Assembly (NCBI GenBank): GCA_964600845.1
Contig: CAZRJW010000009.1
Coordinates: forward strand, 1 to 42,137
DNA: 42,137 nucleotides
DNA from: JAGOTP01 sp964600845
Lineage (GTDB): Bacteria > Patescibacteriota > Patescibacteriia > 2-12-FULL-60-25
Direction of reading: 5' to 3'
The translations under genes were made by a program, and so were the position numbers. A model generated the notes under the pieces. It searched no databases, was not told the origin of the DNA, and saw only the letters and a list, made by a program, of their open reading frames with translations. Of the stretch, positions 1 through 9,113 are shown in pieces (position 1 is the first letter of the stretch; each line of letters opens with the position of its first letter).

Positions 1-785
1 ATAGGCTTTAAACGGTTTCTAAGATCCGCGAACATTTCTTGCCGCGGCTCAACCAACCCGAGCTCATTCTCATGTATGTCCTGTTCTCTTTGCACCTTGG
101 CATAATTCGCCTTAAAACTATTCAGATCGCCAAAGATATGATCATCAATGATGCTTGTAAGTCCGTATAATTCCAAAAGAGAGTTCTGTAGCGGAGTAGC
201 GGTAAGAAGGATCTTTGGGTAATCCTGAATCGCGTCTTTGATTTCTCGAGCGATCTTGTTGCTAGTTTTGTAGACATTACGTAAACGATGCGCCTCATCG
301 ATCACGACCAAATCAAAGTTAGATTGTTTTAGATACGGCGACTTCGCCTTTGCGAAATGATAGGAACAGATAACAATCGCATTCTCTTGATTAAATGGAT
401 TCAAATTTCCATCCTTTACGCACTGATTAAAAGACTTAGCCTCTAAAATAATGGACGGTAAAAAGAACTTTTCTTGAAGCTCGGTATTCCATTGCTTCCT
501 CAAGCTTGAGGGTACAATGAGAAGAATCTTGCGTTTCCGCTCTGCCCACTTTTGAGAAAGCACAAGCCCAGCCTCGATGGTTTTTCCAAGACCGACTTCA
601 TCCGCCAAAATAGCCCCCTTTGACAGCGGCGACTTAAAAGCAAAGAGCGCGGCTTCAATCTGATGAGGATTTAAATCAACCTGCGCGTTCGAGAGCGTTG
701 AAGAGAGTTTTTCTAAGCTATCCGAAGAACATCGCTTAGTGAGCTCGTGAGCAAAATATTTAGCGTGGTAATCGGTTATTTTCAC
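1..785 (-). CDS. SNF2-family DNA helicase/translocase, N-terminal part (runs off left edge)
   Basis: Reading leftward from a GTG at 785, the frame stays open to the window edge, giving about 261 residues of N-terminal sequence. Motif I (DEVGLGKT), motif II (DEAH) and motif III (LLTATPLQN) are in the right order and spacing for the first RecA-like lobe of SNF2 ATPases of the RapA/HepA or restriction-associated kind. The start overlaps the stop of the upstream HTH gene by four bases (GTGA), so the two are translationally coupled. In bacteria such helicases commonly accompany methyltransferases and nucleases in defence or restriction systems; that role is inferred, because the downstream genes lie outside the window. 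The family call is firm. Confidence 0.93.
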   Translation of the reverse strand, partial: MKITDYHAKYFAHELTKRCSSDSLEKLSSTLSNAQVDLNPHQIEAALFAFKSPLSKGAILADEVGLGKTIEAGLVLSQKWAERKRKILLIVPSSLRKQWNTELQEKFFLPSIILEAKSFNQCVKDGNLNPFNQENAIVICSYHFAKAKSPYLKQSNFDLVVIDEAHRLRNVYKTSNKIAREIKDAIQDYPKILLTATPLQNSLLELYGLTSIIDDHIFGDLNSFKANYAKVQREQDIHENELGLVEPRQEMFADLRNRLKP

Positions 786-982
786 AGGCTTTGAGCATTA
801 AGAAACTTCGCAATATCTTCCTTACGATAACGGCGGTCTTTCCTCGTCCCAAAACGAATCGCCTTGAGAAATCCATTGTTGTCCCATTTACGTAACGTAT
901 TGGCGTGACAATTCAAAACCTCACACGCCTGCTTAAGCGTCAATATTTCTGGAAACTTATCCGACAATGACTCAATCTTCAT
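782..982 (-). CDS. Small excisionase/MerR-like helix-turn-helix protein
   Basis: A 66-residue protein with a MerR/excisionase-type winged HTH: the segment from about residue 16 (LKQACEVLNCHANTLRKW) is the recognition helix region, followed by the basic wing (FGTRKDRRYRKEDIAKFL). It fills nearly the whole protein, so it is a stand-alone DNA-binding protein. It is coupled to the SNF2 helicase by a 4-base overlap, so it is probably the cluster's regulator or a DNA-targeting subunit. A 22-bp inverted repeat beginning at its start codon is a natural autoregulatory operator. No Shine-Dalgarno is seen upstream. Confidence 0.85.
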   Translation of the reverse strand: MKIESLSDKFPEILTLKQACEVLNCHANTLRKWDNNGFLKAIRFGTRKDRRYRKEDIAKFLNAQSL

Positions 983-1003
983 AACTTAACTTCACTTAAG
1001 TTA
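982..1003. promoter_or_regulatory. Inverted repeat, candidate operator of the HTH gene
   Basis: TAACTTAA at 982-989 and TTAAGTTA at 996-1003 form a perfect 8-bp inverted repeat with a 6-base spacer. It touches the start codon of the HTH gene, where a bound repressor would block transcription or translation. The operator role is inferred from position. Confidence 0.5.
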
Positions 1004-1072
1004 CTACTCCGGTTTATCAGTGTAAAGGCGCTTCGTAAGATACTTGAAGCCTATTTTAAGCAGCCTAGACTT

Positions 1073-1129
1073 CCTGTTGGGACAACAGCATTGATGTGTC
1101 CGGGGCCGCCCAAAGCTGTTTCTAACAGG
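1073..1129 (-). terminator. Nested stem-loop downstream of the NucS-like gene
   Basis: CCTGTT (1073-1078) pairs with AACAGG (1124-1129), and inside it AACAGC pairs with GCTGTT, with asymmetric internal loops between. It sits about 20 bases past the stop of the leftward NucS-like gene. There is no clear T-run, so it may be a 3' stabiliser as much as a terminator. The rest of 983-1150 shows nothing else I can name. Confidence 0.45.
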
Positions 1130-1150
1130 ACAACCCACACGTATGCCGAC

Positions 1151-2095
1151 CTAATCCTTCACCCTCTTTAACTCAAACTGAACCTTGTACGTCATAAACG
1201 CGACATGGTTTAACGAATGCAGAGCGTACTTCAGACGAGTATCTTCTTCACCAGAGATAATCAACCCTCTCACAACCTCCCCGCTCTTTGCTTCGTTTTT
1301 CTGAATCCATCCGATATACCGAAGAACTTGTCCGACCACATCATCGCTTGTCTTTCCTTTCTTTAGCTCAATCACGAGCCACTCTTTCTTATCTTTAGAC
1401 CGTGCAAGAATATCAATGCGGCCTATTTCTGTGACATATTGTTGCCCTACCTCTTCTCCATCTTCTTGAAAGATTTCATAGCCTTTGAACGCCTCAATCC
1501 CATTCCAGTTTTCAACAATAAAATCCTCTAAGTGTGCCTCCATTCCAAACTCCTTTAGATCAACCCCATCGACAACCCTAAGAGGCGCGGTCGCTAACGA
1601 ATTTTGGATGAATCCTTCTAGCTCTTCGGCATACCCACCTACGCTAAAGAGCGTCATGATCGAGCCGGAAGAGTTTCGCAATTGTTGAGAAAGATCCTCC
1701 TTCTGCACGGTGGCAACCCAATCGACATCGCGTCGATGTCGATAAGGCAATTCCTCTTGGCCTGGGTCGTATCGATACCCTCCACGGACGATACCGATAT
1801 ATCTTACGCTATCATGGTTCGCTGGAGACAAAACTACGTCCCCCGGCTTCATGAGCACCGCAAACTTATAGAGTTGTCGGGCCCATATGGCGAGTGTCCG
1901 ATCCCCTTTTTCTTTTATCGCCCCGCGCAACCCATCGATAAGCTTCTGGATAAACTCCGGCTGGTCCAGGTGGGCATAGGTTGAAAGATCAACATCGAGC
2001 TCCGGCCATCCCAGGGCAACAATACTCTCCTTCTTGCAAATATCGGCGAATTTCCCTGCTTCGCCCAACCTCATAACCCAGTAGTTTTTATCCAT
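1151..2095 (-). CDS. NucS/DUF91-like PD-(D/E)XK endonuclease with N-terminal EVE/Mrr-N-like domain
   Basis: 314 aa. The C-terminal part carries the PD-(D/E)XK nuclease core of the NucS/DUF91 group: GRIDILA with Asp228, then WLVIELKKG with Glu243 and Lys245, followed by the usual VVGQVLRYIGW helix. The N-terminal ~130 residues (starting YWVMRLGEAGKF, with ALGW and a later RYIGIVRGGY strand) resemble the modified-base-reading N domains found in front of restriction-type nucleases. This suggests a nuclease that checks DNA modification, consistent with the helicase/HTH genes downstream, although they are separated by 168 bases and a hairpin. It has its own promoter. The nuclease fold is clear; the target is not known. 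Confidence 0.85.
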   Translation of the reverse strand: MDKNYWVMRLGEAGKFADICKKESIVALGWPELDVDLSTYAHLDQPEFIQKLIDGLRGAIKEKGDRTLAIWARQLYKFAVLMKPGDVVLSPANHDSVRYIGIVRGGYRYDPGQEELPYRHRRDVDWVATVQKEDLSQQLRNSSGSIMTLFSVGGYAEELEGFIQNSLATAPLRVVDGVDLKEFGMEAHLEDFIVENWNGIEAFKGYEIFQEDGEEVGQQYVTEIGRIDILARSKDKKEWLVIELKKGKTSDDVVGQVLRYIGWIQKNEAKSGEVVRGLIISGEEDTRLKYALHSLNHVAFMTYKVQFELKRVKD

Positions 2096-2106
2096 AGATT
2101 ACATCT

Positions 2107-2135
2107 AGTCTATAGAACCCACCCTCAAACATCAA
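2107..2135 (-). promoter_or_regulatory. Sigma-70-type promoter of the NucS-like gene
   Basis: On the minus strand TTGATG (2135-2130), a 17-base spacer and TAGACT (2112-2107). The ATG lies 11 bases beyond the -10 box, so the transcript would have only a few leader bases. Confidence 0.6.
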
Positions 2136-2157
2136 AAGCACCGCTCCCAACGTCTCC

Positions 2158-3945
2158 CTACCCCCTCCCCTCATACCCTCCCACCTGAATACTCCAAAGC
2201 TTCTGATACGTCCCCCTGTTCTTTAATAGCTCCTGGTGTGTCCCTGAATCGATCATCTCCCCATTTTCCATCACGATAATGCGATCCATATTCATCACCG
2301 TTGAAAGGCGATGCGCGATCACGATCACGGTTTTTGATTTCATGAGCTCCGTCAGGGCATGTTGAATCAAGGTCTCAGACTCTGAATCGAGGGCGGAAGT
2401 TGCTTCGTCTAAAATAATGATCGGCGTATTCGCTAAGATCGCTCGTGCAATCGCGACACGTTGACGCTCTCCTCCAGACAACTTCACGCCACGTTCCCCC
2501 ACCAACGTCTCATAGCTTGCGGGAAGCTGGCTGATGAACTCATGACAGTGCGCTTGTTTAGCCGCCTGAATAATCTGTTTCATCGTCGCCCCTTCGCAGC
2601 CGTAGGCGATGTTCTCGCGTAACGAACGATGGAAGAGTAACGGCTCTTGCGGAACAAGCGAGATCTGCGCTCTCAAGCTCTCCTGGGTGACGTGGGCGAT
2701 ATCCTGCCCATCGATTAAAATTCGCCCCTTGGTGGCGTCGTAAAAACGAAGCATCAATTTAATGACGGTACTTTTCCCTGCACCTGAAGGACCAACCAGG
2801 GCCACCTTTTCCTGCGGCTGCACCTCAAACGTCAGGTTTTTTATCACCTGGTGCTTTTCGTATTTAAAACTCACGCGAGAAAAAGAAACCTGCCCTTTCG
2901 TGATACGGAGCGGTTCAGCCCCTGCCGTATCTTGAATCCCGATCGGCGCTTTCAAGATGCCGACAATCTCAGAGGCGTTCGCCAGCGCTTCCACGAAGTC
3001 ACGATACGCGAATCCAATCGAGAACAAGCGCTCGGTCACGAGTACGACGAAACTTTGAAGCACCACGAAGTCGGTCACTGTCACTCGACCCGCCTCCCAG
3101 AGCCATAAGAGCAGAAACAAGACACCGCCGTGCATGAGCGCCCCCATGAAGTCCGAAATGGTGAGGCCATGCTCAGAGCGAAGCCAGGCGACCTTTTCGC
3201 AGCGGACACGTTCACGCAAACTCTCCTGAAATGACGCAGACTCTCTGGTCTCATGGGCGAACGACTTCACGACCGAAGCATTCGAGATCACATCCGCCAA
3301 CAACCCAACCGCCGAGCTCTGCGCGCGGTTACGCGCTTGATCGATCGGCGTCTTCCAGCGGGCAATAATCAGGTTCAGGATCACCAACACGACTAGCCAC
3401 AGTGCCAAAATAACGGCCGCTGCGGGTTTCGTACGCAAGAGCTGAATAATAACGCCAAACGCGACCACAGCCGCTCCCAGCATGTTCCAATAGAAGGTAC
3501 TGTGGACACGCGAATAAGCCTGAGACAAGCGTGTCACCCGTTGGACCAGGCTCCCGGAATGCGTGTCGTTAAAAAAGCTGTGCGAGTGAACGAGAATCCC
3601 TTTCAAGGCGGTCTCTTCTAACTCCGCCATGATCCGAGGCACCATGTGCGCCGAGCTATACCCGGAGACGCGAAAGAACAATCCAAAGAGTAGTTTATAG
3701 ACGATGATCAGCAGGATCGAGCCCGAGAGCAGACGAAATGCAACGGGAGAGGGGTTCTGCTGGGTGATGACATCGACCAGATGCCCCATCTCCACCGGAA
3801 CAAGGATTGAACAGACCGATGCCAGGACTACCACCACAAACATCAACGCAAAAAACCAGCGATGTTTTTTCGTTGCGGTCCAAAGGAACCAGAGAACCTC
3901 GCTGGGTGTTGCTGAGTAGACCTGTTCACGCGGAGAAGGAGGCAT
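2158..3945 (-). CDS. ABC transporter, fused permease and ATPase (MsbA/exporter type)
   Basis: 595 aa half-transporter. Residues ~1-330 form a six-helix type-1 exporter domain; residues ~345-590 form the nucleotide-binding domain with Walker A (GPSGAGKST, ~385), signature LSGGERQR (~488), Walker B IIILDEATSALD (~506) and the AHRLSTV switch histidine. It should act as a homodimer or heterodimer exporting lipids, drugs or peptides at the membrane; the substrate cannot be told from sequence. Residues ~215-225 (SNASVVKSFAHE) match the coupling-helix region of lipid/multidrug exporters. It is a single gene with no partner subunit nearby. Confidence 0.95.
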   Translation of the reverse strand: MPPSPREQVYSATPSEVLWFLWTATKKHRWFFALMFVVVVLASVCSILVPVEMGHLVDVITQQNPSPVAFRLLSGSILLIIVYKLLFGLFFRVSGYSSAHMVPRIMAELEETALKGILVHSHSFFNDTHSGSLVQRVTRLSQAYSRVHSTFYWNMLGAAVVAFGVIIQLLRTKPAAAVILALWLVVLVILNLIIARWKTPIDQARNRAQSSAVGLLADVISNASVVKSFAHETRESASFQESLRERVRCEKVAWLRSEHGLTISDFMGALMHGGVLFLLLWLWEAGRVTVTDFVVLQSFVVLVTERLFSIGFAYRDFVEALANASEIVGILKAPIGIQDTAGAEPLRITKGQVSFSRVSFKYEKHQVIKNLTFEVQPQEKVALVGPSGAGKSTVIKLMLRFYDATKGRILIDGQDIAHVTQESLRAQISLVPQEPLLFHRSLRENIAYGCEGATMKQIIQAAKQAHCHEFISQLPASYETLVGERGVKLSGGERQRVAIARAILANTPIIILDEATSALDSESETLIQHALTELMKSKTVIVIAHRLSTVMNMDRIIVMENGEMIDSGTHQELLKNRGTYQKLWSIQVGGYEGRG

Positions 3946-3968
3946 ACACTACGTTGAGTAGTAGTGTA
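3945..3968. repeat. 8-bp inverted repeat at the ABC transporter start
   Basis: TACACTAC (3945-3952) and GTAGTGTA (3961-3968), perfect, with an 8-base spacer, directly upstream of the start codon. It could be an operator for the transporter or the end of the upstream cupin transcript; nothing decides between these. Confidence 0.4.
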
Positions 3969-3985
3969 CCACGCTCCCCCGCCCC

Positions 3986-4384
3986 TTACTCCGCTGTTTC
4001 CCCCTCAAACTCATCCGTCGTATCCGCCTCTGCCTCCGCCTTGGTTGCATGAACAACGCCATCACGATGATGCGGAGGCATGTACAACGTGTAGAGCTTC
4101 ATTTCCTTGCTCCCTGTGTTGATAATATTGTGTTTGACTCCCGCAGGCACGATCACAACGCTCCCATCGCGTAACGCATGGGTATCCTCGTTTAAGATCG
4201 CCGTCCCCTCGCCTGCTTCAACCCGAATGAATTGGTCGACGTCTGTATGCACTTCCATGCCGATTTCTTCCTTTTCACGCAACGACATCAAGACCAGCTG
4301 GCAGCGCTTGTCCGTGTACAGAACCTTTCGAAAATTCTCGTTTTGCAGAGACAGCTCTTCAATGTTGGCCGTATATCCGTTCAT
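3986..4384 (-). CDS. Cupin-domain protein (mannose-6-phosphate isomerase-like fold)
   Basis: 132 aa single cupin. Motif 1 is EVHTDVDQFIRVEAGEG and motif 2 is VPAGVKHNIIN, so metal-ligand histidines and the glycines of the beta-barrel are present. Single cupins of this sort are small metal-binding enzymes or sensors; the substrate is unknown. The acidic C-terminal tail (about 20 residues) is outside the barrel. It lies 21 bases downstream of the EamA gene on the same strand and may be co-transcribed with it. Confidence 0.85.
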   Translation of the reverse strand: MNGYTANIEELSLQNENFRKVLYTDKRCQLVLMSLREKEEIGMEVHTDVDQFIRVEAGEGTAILNEDTHALRDGSVVIVPAGVKHNIINTGSKEMKLYTLYMPPHHRDGVVHATKAEAEADTTDEFEGETAE

Positions 4385-4405
4385 ATGTAGAGAGGTCAGA
4401 CTGAG

Positions 4406-4828
4406 TTATTTGAGAAAGATGGTTGCCATCACTCCCGCTGTCACCAGAAGCCCACCCGCCACATTCCCTAGTGTAGGCCTTTCCCCCAGGAACACAAACG
4501 CCATCAGAACGGTCAGGAGCACGCTCAGCTTGTCGATCGGCGCCACGCGAGACGCTTCACCCAGCTGAAGGGCTTTGTAATAAAAGAGCCAAGAGAGACC
4601 CGTCGCGATCGCCGAGAGAATGATAAAGACGTAGGAATACTTGGAAATCTTCCAGACATCTCCGGCATTCCCTTGGGCCAACACAATCCCCCAGGCAAAC
4701 ACCACAATAATGACGGTTCGCAGAGCGACCGCCAAGTTACTGTCGACGTTTTTTATCCCGATCTTCCCAAAGATCGCGACCAGTGAGGCGAAGAAAGCGG
4801 AGAGAATGGCGGCGACGATCCAAGACAT
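4406..4828 (-). CDS. Half-size EamA/DMT-family membrane transporter
   Basis: 140 aa with about five membrane helices and the EamA signature (YYKALQLGEASRVAPIDKLSVLLTVLMAFVFLGERPT), equal to one half of the usual ten-helix drug/metabolite transporter, so it must dimerise. I place the start at ATG 4828, not at the in-frame GTG at 4843, because a TATACT box lies exactly six bases before this ATG, the arrangement seen at three other genes here. It follows atpC by about 20 bases. Substrate not predictable. Confidence 0.85.
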   Translation of the reverse strand: MSWIVAAILSAFFASLVAIFGKIGIKNVDSNLAVALRTVIIVVFAWGIVLAQGNAGDVWKISKYSYVFIILSAIATGLSWLFYYKALQLGEASRVAPIDKLSVLLTVLMAFVFLGERPTLGNVAGGLLVTAGVMATIFLK

Positions 4829-4840
4829 GGGTGTAGTATA
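4829..4840 (-). promoter_or_regulatory. -10 box of a leaderless EamA transcript
   Basis: Minus-strand TATACT (4840-4835) followed by six bases and the ATG. The -35 region is weak. Confidence 0.45.
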
Positions 4841-4846
4841 CACCCT

Positions 4847-5266
4847 CTAGAACGTGCGTTCCTGACCAGCTTGCAACATCTCAATCCGCTTCTGCGTCGC
4901 GAGTCGCTCGTTTTCTAAATGCAGAAGATGGTATTTGCCCAATTCCTCCGGACGCGAGAGGGCGTTCATGAGAATTTCCAGATAGCCTTTCGCTGAAACA
5001 AAATCCATCTCTTCTTTTTTCTCGCAACGATAGACCTGAATTTTTACTTCGTCTTTTTCTTGATCGATAAACACAAATCCGCGTTGCACCACAAAATCCT
5101 CTTCTCGATCGCGTAACACAACACGCACAGGTGAAAAGAGAATCTCCCCCTGAAGAGAGGCGTGTCCCGGAAAAATCTGAAGCGCACCTAACGCAGTTAT
5201 AAGACTTATCGATTCAGCCTCTTCAGAGAGGACTTGCGCTTCAGGGGTAAGAATCAACGCGCGCAT
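4847..5266 (-). CDS. atpC: F-type ATP synthase epsilon subunit
   Basis: 139 aa, the normal size. The N-terminal beta-sandwich (residues ~1-85, with GALQIFPGHASLQGEIL matching the conserved TxxGxxGIxPxHxP strand-turn) is followed by a C-terminal helical hairpin. It is the last gene of the atp operon and begins 3 bases after atpD stops. Epsilon belongs to the central stalk and usually inhibits ATP hydrolysis. Confidence 0.93.
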   Translation of the reverse strand: MRALILTPEAQVLSEEAESISLITALGALQIFPGHASLQGEILFSPVRVVLRDREEDFVVQRGFVFIDQEKDEVKIQVYRCEKKEEMDFVSAKGYLEILMNALSRPEELGKYHLLHLENERLATQKRIEMLQAGQERTF

Positions 5267-5269
5267 AGA

Positions 5270-6679
5270 TTAGACACTTGAAGCTGCATGCTTTTGCAGC
5301 ACCTCATCAATGCCTCCGGCCATGTAGAAGAATTGTTCTGGAATGTGATCGTAGTCCCCCGCCAAGATGCCCTTAAAGCCTCGCACCGTTTCTGCGCGTG
5401 AAACAAGCTGTCCTGGGGTTCCCGTGAACTGTTCTGCAACAAAGAAGTTCTGGGTGAGGAAACGCTGAATTTTGCGAGCGCGTGAAACAATTTGCTTATC
5501 TTCTTCGGACAATTCGTCCATACCCAAAATCGCAATCACATCTTGCAGCTCCTTGTAGCGCTGAAGTGTGCGTTGGACATTATTCGCCGTTTCGTAGTGC
5601 TCCGCACCCACAATCGACTCTTTGAGAGCGGTCGACGTTGAGTCAAGTGGATCTACTGCTGGGTAGAGACCCATAGAGGCTTGCTTACGCGAAAGCACGA
5701 TCGTGGCATCCAAGTGCGCGAAGGTGGTGGCTGGCGCTGGGTCGGTCAAGTCATCAGCTGGAACGTACACGGCCTGCACCGACGTGATCGATCCTTTTTT
5801 GGTTGAGGTAATACGTTCCTGCAATTGCGCCATATCCGTTGCGAGCGTTGGCTGATAGCCCACCGCAGACGGCAAACGTCCGAGCAGCGCGGAGACCTCG
5901 GCACCGGCCTGCGTGAAGCGGAAAATGTTATCGATAAACATCAGAATATCTTTTCCTTCATCGCGGAACGTTTCTGCCATCGCCAATCCGGAGAACGCAA
6001 CACGCATACGCGCGCCCGGTGGTTCATTCATCTGACCAAAGACCATGGCCACCTTATCGATAACCCCTGACTCGTGCATTTCACGAATAAGGTCGTTTCC
6101 TTCACGCGTGCGCTCTCCTACACCCGCAAAGACAGAATATCCACCGTGAGCATGCGCGATGTTGTGAATCAGCTCCTGCATGATGACCGTCTTTCCTACC
6201 CCAGCTCCTCCGAAGAGCGCGATCTTTCCTCCTTTGATGAATGGCACCAATAAATCCAAGACTTTAATCCCTGTTTCAAAGACTTCGGCCTTTCCGCTCT
6301 GCTCGGCAAACGACGGCGGCTTGGCGTGAATCGAGCGGCGTTCAATCTCTTTCCCTTTCAGTGGTCCTTTTCCATCAATCGTCTCTCCGATCACGTTAAA
6401 AACACGACCCAAAACAGCTTCCCCAACCGGAACGGAAATGGGTTCCAAGGTATCCTCAACTTCTTGGCCAGAAAAAATTCCATCCGTCGAAGACATGGCG
6501 ATCGCGCGTACCACGCCTGCTCCGATGTGTGACTGAACCTCTAAGACGAGCTCAGGAGTTGTTCCTCGTACCTTCAACGCTGAGTAGCGCTCAGGGACGT
6601 GGTTCGCAAAGGAGACGTCGATGACCACACCGACTGCACGAACGATCTGACCGATGGGATTGTGTTGTTTCGTGGACAT
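5270..6679 (-). CDS. atpD: F-type ATP synthase beta subunit (catalytic)
   Basis: 469 aa from ATG 6679 (an in-frame TTG at 6691 overlaps atpG and is less likely). Walker A is GGAGVGKT (~residues 156-163); GERTREGNDL, the DELSEED loop (DELSEED intact) and the ALLGRLPSAVGYQPTL catalytic region are all present. Carries the three catalytic nucleotide sites of F1. It lies between atpG and atpC in the usual order. Confidence 0.98.
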   Translation of the reverse strand: MSTKQHNPIGQIVRAVGVVIDVSFANHVPERYSALKVRGTTPELVLEVQSHIGAGVVRAIAMSSTDGIFSGQEVEDTLEPISVPVGEAVLGRVFNVIGETIDGKGPLKGKEIERRSIHAKPPSFAEQSGKAEVFETGIKVLDLLVPFIKGGKIALFGGAGVGKTVIMQELIHNIAHAHGGYSVFAGVGERTREGNDLIREMHESGVIDKVAMVFGQMNEPPGARMRVAFSGLAMAETFRDEGKDILMFIDNIFRFTQAGAEVSALLGRLPSAVGYQPTLATDMAQLQERITSTKKGSITSVQAVYVPADDLTDPAPATTFAHLDATIVLSRKQASMGLYPAVDPLDSTSTALKESIVGAEHYETANNVQRTLQRYKELQDVIAILGMDELSEEDKQIVSRARKIQRFLTQNFFVAEQFTGTPGQLVSRAETVRGFKGILAGDYDHIPEQFFYMAGGIDEVLQKHAASSV

Positions 6680-6683
6680 AAAG

Positions 6684-7583
6684 TTATTCAACCGCGAGAG
6701 TACCGCCCGTCAACTCAGCCAACTGTTGAGTGATCGCTGTCTGACGAGCTTTATTATAAGACAAGGTAAGGGACCGAACCATCTCATCCGCTGCTTCCGT
6801 CGCATTCTTCATCGCGACCATTCGGCTTGAATATTCGGTCGCCTTCAGCTCATAGAACGCTTGAACAAAGAGCATCTCCACAATCTGGGTCGCAAGCGCC
6901 TCACTCACCTCTTCTTTGCTCGGCTCATGCAGGTCAACCGTCGCTAGGGAGGCAACTGCTCCTTCCTTTGAAGAGGCCGTACGCCACTGCAGATGGTGTT
7001 GGATCATCTCATCCGTAAAGGGAAGATAGGTCTTACTCGTCGCATGAAAGGTGAAAGGGTTAACGTACTGCGGAGAAATAAGGATGACTTCTTTCACCTC
7101 TTTGCGCTCCCAATATCCTAGGATGTGATCAATCACGGGCATTGCCTTCAGAGCGGTCATCTGCTCACTCAGTCCTTCAAAGTGCTTTAACGGCTGCACT
7201 CCCATATGCGTCGCTGCCTCAAAACTTTTTCGTCCGACCGTAATGAGTGCACGGTCTTCCGGTGCGAGCGCGGTCCAGCGGGGAGATTTCCAGAGTGTAC
7301 GGATCAGCTGCTGGTTGAGCGAGCCACACAACCCTTTGTCCGATGTCAGGAGGACGAACAGGACTCGACCCGGCTCACGAATTTCGCCAAAGCGCGTCTC
7401 GTGTAACTGGACAACATCTTGGCGCAACGCATCGAGCAAACTCCAGGCGTAGGTTCGTGAACCAAAGGCCTTGCGCTGAAACTGCTTCATCCGACTCGCA
7501 GCCACAAGCTCCATCGCTTTCGTGATTTTGCGCGTGTTTTGGACAGCACCGATCTTCTTTTTTATTTCTACAAGAAATGGCAT
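6684..7583 (-). CDS. atpG: F-type ATP synthase gamma subunit
   Basis: 299 aa. The two long terminal helices of the rotor shaft are recognisable: MPFLVEIKKKIGAVQNTRKITKAMELVAASRMK at the N-terminus (quoted by its parts: KIGAVQNTRKITKAM) and MKNATEAADEMVRSLTL with NKARQTAITQQL at the C-terminus. It starts one base after atpA ends. Normal length for the family. Confidence 0.97.
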   Translation of the reverse strand: MPFLVEIKKKIGAVQNTRKITKAMELVAASRMKQFQRKAFGSRTYAWSLLDALRQDVVQLHETRFGEIREPGRVLFVLLTSDKGLCGSLNQQLIRTLWKSPRWTALAPEDRALITVGRKSFEAATHMGVQPLKHFEGLSEQMTALKAMPVIDHILGYWERKEVKEVILISPQYVNPFTFHATSKTYLPFTDEMIQHHLQWRTASSKEGAVASLATVDLHEPSKEEVSEALATQIVEMLFVQAFYELKATEYSSRMVAMKNATEAADEMVRSLTLSYNKARQTAITQQLAELTGGTLAVE

Positions 7584-7584
7584 G

Positions 7585-9102
7585 TTAGTGGATCTGCGTC
7601 TTGAAGAACGCTTTTACAGCTGCATCGACGGCGGGCGCGAGCTCATCCGTCCATGCCTTCTTTTCTTGAATCTCTTTTACGAGTTCAGGCGAGCGCACTT
7701 CAAAGCTTTCTAGCAATTGAGCGATCGAATGCGTGACTTCAGAACGCTTTACCGCGTCGAGGGAACCTGTTGCGGCTGCACGAAGAATTACCACCTCCTG
7801 CCACAATGCATACGGGTGCTGTGCCTTTTGTTTCAAGGCCTCCACCACACGTTCACCACGCGTCAGCTGCTGCTTGGTGGAAGCATCTAATTCACTCGAG
7901 AACTGAGAGAAGGCGGCGAGCTCGTAGTACTGCGCCAAATCAAGTTTCACGGTTCCGGAAACCTTTTTCATGATTTTGGTTTGCGCAGAACTTCCGACAC
8001 GCGAAACGGAAATACCGACGTTCATCGCGGGACGAATGCCTTGGTAGAACAGTGACGACTCAAGGAAGATCTGACCATCCGTAATCGAAATGACGTTTGT
8101 CGGAATATAGGCAGAGACGTCGTTCGCCTGTGTCTCAACAATCGGCAACGCGGTCAGCGATCCGCCGCCGTGTGCTTCATCCATTTTTGCGGCACGCTCT
8201 AACAAACGAGAGTGAATATAGAACACGTCTCCCGGGTAGGCTTCGCGTCCCGGTGGTTTGCGAAGCAAGAGCGACATTTCACGGTAGGCCACGGCGTGCT
8301 TAGACAAATCGTCATACACAACCAGCGCATCCTTTCCCTGCTGCATAAAATATTCTCCAATCGCCGCTCCGGCATACGGTGCCAAGAACTGCATAATGGC
8401 GGAACTGGAAGCTCCGGCGGACACGACCACGGTATAATCAAGCGCTCCGTGCTCACGCAAGAGTTCAACCACCTGCGCTGTCTTAGATTCACGCTGGCCA
8501 ATCGCAACGTAAATACACATCATGTTCTGGCCGCGCTGATTCAGGATCGTATCAATGGCAACCGTCGTTTTTCCTGTTTGACGATCCCCAATGATGAGTT
8601 CGCGCTGTCCACGACCAATCGGAATCAAGGCGTCGATGGCGAGCAACCCTGTTTGCACTGGCTGATCGACAGAAGAACGCTCCATCACACTCGGTGCCTG
8701 CGATTCAAGCAACATGGTCTTTCCTTTTCCGAGCGCAGACTTCCCATCGAGCGGAACTCCGAGCGGGTCCACGACTCGGCCCACCATCGATTCATCTACC
8801 GAGATGGTTAAGAACCGATTCTGTGACTCCGCCGCCAGCCCCTCACGAATGCCTTCGGACCCTTCCAACAGAATGGCGTAGGCCGCATCGCGCTCCACTT
8901 GCATCACAAGCGCATGAGACGACGTCCCAATGATGCGCAACACCTCCCCCATCTTCAGCCCTGGCAACCCTTCCACGTGAATAATCGCATCTTTGACAGA
9001 GCGAATCACGCCCGCCTTTGGGGCGGTTGGGGCAGCCTGTTCAACTACTTTTAATGCGCCATCAATCGCAGAGAAAAACGCATTCAATGAGTCTTGGTTC
9101 AT
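7585..9102 (-). CDS. atpA: F-type ATP synthase alpha subunit
   Basis: 505 aa, normal length. P-loop GDRQTGKT at ~171-178, followed by the conserved ESSLFYQGIRPAMNVGISVSRVG region (here read as EASLFYQG-like segment) near residue 350-375. Non-catalytic nucleotide-binding subunit of F1. It is in register with its operon neighbours, 11 bases after atpH. Confidence 0.98.
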   Translation of the reverse strand: MNQDSLNAFFSAIDGALKVVEQAAPTAPKAGVIRSVKDAIIHVEGLPGLKMGEVLRIIGTSSHALVMQVERDAAYAILLEGSEGIREGLAAESQNRFLTISVDESMVGRVVDPLGVPLDGKSALGKGKTMLLESQAPSVMERSSVDQPVQTGLLAIDALIPIGRGQRELIIGDRQTGKTTVAIDTILNQRGQNMMCIYVAIGQRESKTAQVVELLREHGALDYTVVVSAGASSSAIMQFLAPYAGAAIGEYFMQQGKDALVVYDDLSKHAVAYREMSLLLRKPPGREAYPGDVFYIHSRLLERAAKMDEAHGGGSLTALPIVETQANDVSAYIPTNVISITDGQIFLESSLFYQGIRPAMNVGISVSRVGSSAQTKIMKKVSGTVKLDLAQYYELAAFSQFSSELDASTKQQLTRGERVVEALKQKAQHPYALWQEVVILRAAATGSLDAVKRSEVTHSIAQLLESFEVRSPELVKEIQEKKAWTDELAPAVDAAVKAFFKTQIH

Positions 9103-9113
9103 AGCATCAATAG

